A stretch of 5,702 nucleotides of DNA, from contig JBFFNE010000125.1 of assembly GCA_041563315.1 (NCBI GenBank), forward strand, positions 1 through 5,702. The letters are read 5' to 3'. Below are positions 5,347 to 5,702 of the stretch, piece after piece (position 1 is the stretch's first letter; each line of letters opens with the position of its first letter). Position numbers and translations under genes: made by a program. The notes under the pieces were generated by a model. That model was not told where the DNA came from and searched no databases. It was given only the letters and a program-made list of their open reading frames with translations. The DNA is from JBFEYJ01 sp041563315. GTDB taxonomy: Bacteria > Pseudomonadota > Gammaproteobacteria > Thiohalomonadales > Thiohalomonadaceae.

Positions 5347-5702
5347 TGCCCACTAAACGCCACTGTACAAAATACATTGCCGCCAACACAAAAGGCAATG
5401 CAATCAAGTCCGTCACATCCGCGCTATTAATGCTATTCCTATCAAACATAAACATCGCCATTGGCGAGATTAACCTGTTTAAATTCTCAGAACACACTGG
5501 AGATAATTTTACCGCAGAAAACATGAGGGCTGTGATTAAAGCTCCCAACCTCACCCTTTCACGCATACCCATACCCGACACTAACGAAATAAGAGCGGAC
5601 ACATACAGAGGAAAGAAAAAACAAAAGGTAATATCGGACAGCTTCCCGGTCAGCCAACCTGGATAGCTTGATTTAAGCCACACATTGTTAGCCAGGAAGA
5701 CA
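5333..5702 (-). CDS. Multi-pass membrane protein with LTGKLSD motif (5' end beyond the window)
   Basis: About 122 C-terminal codons are visible; the frame is open to the window edge (reading VFLANNVWLKSSYPGWLTGK at the edge), so the GTG at 5683 is not a credible start. It has the pattern LK-x5-PGWLTGKLSD, then a hydrophobic FCFFFPLYVSALISLVSG. A second segment is LGALITALMFSAVKLSPV, and a last one, TDLIALPFVLAAMYFVQW, sits just before the C-terminus. I associate the combination of LTGKLSD, a following F-P membrane segment, A-x-K-x-S-P and D-x-x-DLIALP with a widespread family of uncharacterised integral membrane proteins; no biochemical role is known to me. The conserved G-K-L-S-D and T-D-L polar residues at membrane edges suggest a functional site. 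It is cotranscribed with the secreted repeat protein. Confidence 0.75.
   Translation of the reverse strand, partial: VFLANNVWLKSSYPGWLTGKLSDITFCFFFPLYVSALISLVSGMGMRERVRLGALITALMFSAVKLSPVCSENLNRLISPMAMFMFDRNSINSADVTDLIALPFVLAAMYFVQWRLVGREVK

Noticed and set aside
1..5702. CRISPR array, tRNA or rRNA genes, toxin-antitoxin pair, phage integrase
   Set aside because: Looked for on both strands; no spaced direct repeats, no cloverleaf or rRNA-like sequence and no matching protein motifs were seen.

Overview
The window looks like accessory or decaying chromosomal DNA from a proteobacterium, most likely a gammaproteobacterium. This rests on the RsgA, PhnD-like, VOC and Cache protein types, the IS3-like and IS256-like remnants, and the short GGGGACAG-type palindromes. 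The species cannot be fixed from the sequence. Base composition is mosaic: the Cache gene and the rsgA fragment are GC-rich, while the two genes at the right end are clearly more AT-rich.

Left part (1-1818): a short inverted-repeat element of the REP/REPIN kind (91-168) lies beside the 3' end of a small VOC-fold (glyoxalase-like) gene on the minus strand. A small unrecognised plus-strand ORF and a stand-alone lipoprotein with two tandem Cache-type sensor domains follow.

Middle (1819-3804): a minus-strand gene graveyard. The C-terminal two thirds of the ribosome-assembly GTPase gene rsgA survive without the OB domain. They carry an internal deletion, shifted frames and a damaged P-loop. At the upstream end they are fused to the first part of an IS3-like orfA that has its own in-frame stop. 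Directly upstream is an intact-looking orphan periplasmic binding protein of the PhnD family, with its own ribosome binding site and a probable terminator.

Right part (3805-5702): about 600 bases without a convincing gene hold an orphan intrinsic terminator on the plus strand and a large nested inverted-repeat structure (4316-4428). The structure abuts what looks like the left end and first ~20 codons of an IS256-type transposase. Beyond it is a two-gene minus-strand operon. It comprises a multi-pass membrane protein with the motif LTGKLSD (5' end outside the window) and a secreted protein made of two diverged copies of one beta-rich repeat. Their stop and start codons overlap as TAATG, so the two are probably translationally coupled. 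This pair is the best candidate for an undescribed functional unit here; no defence, CRISPR or toxin-antitoxin system is visible.
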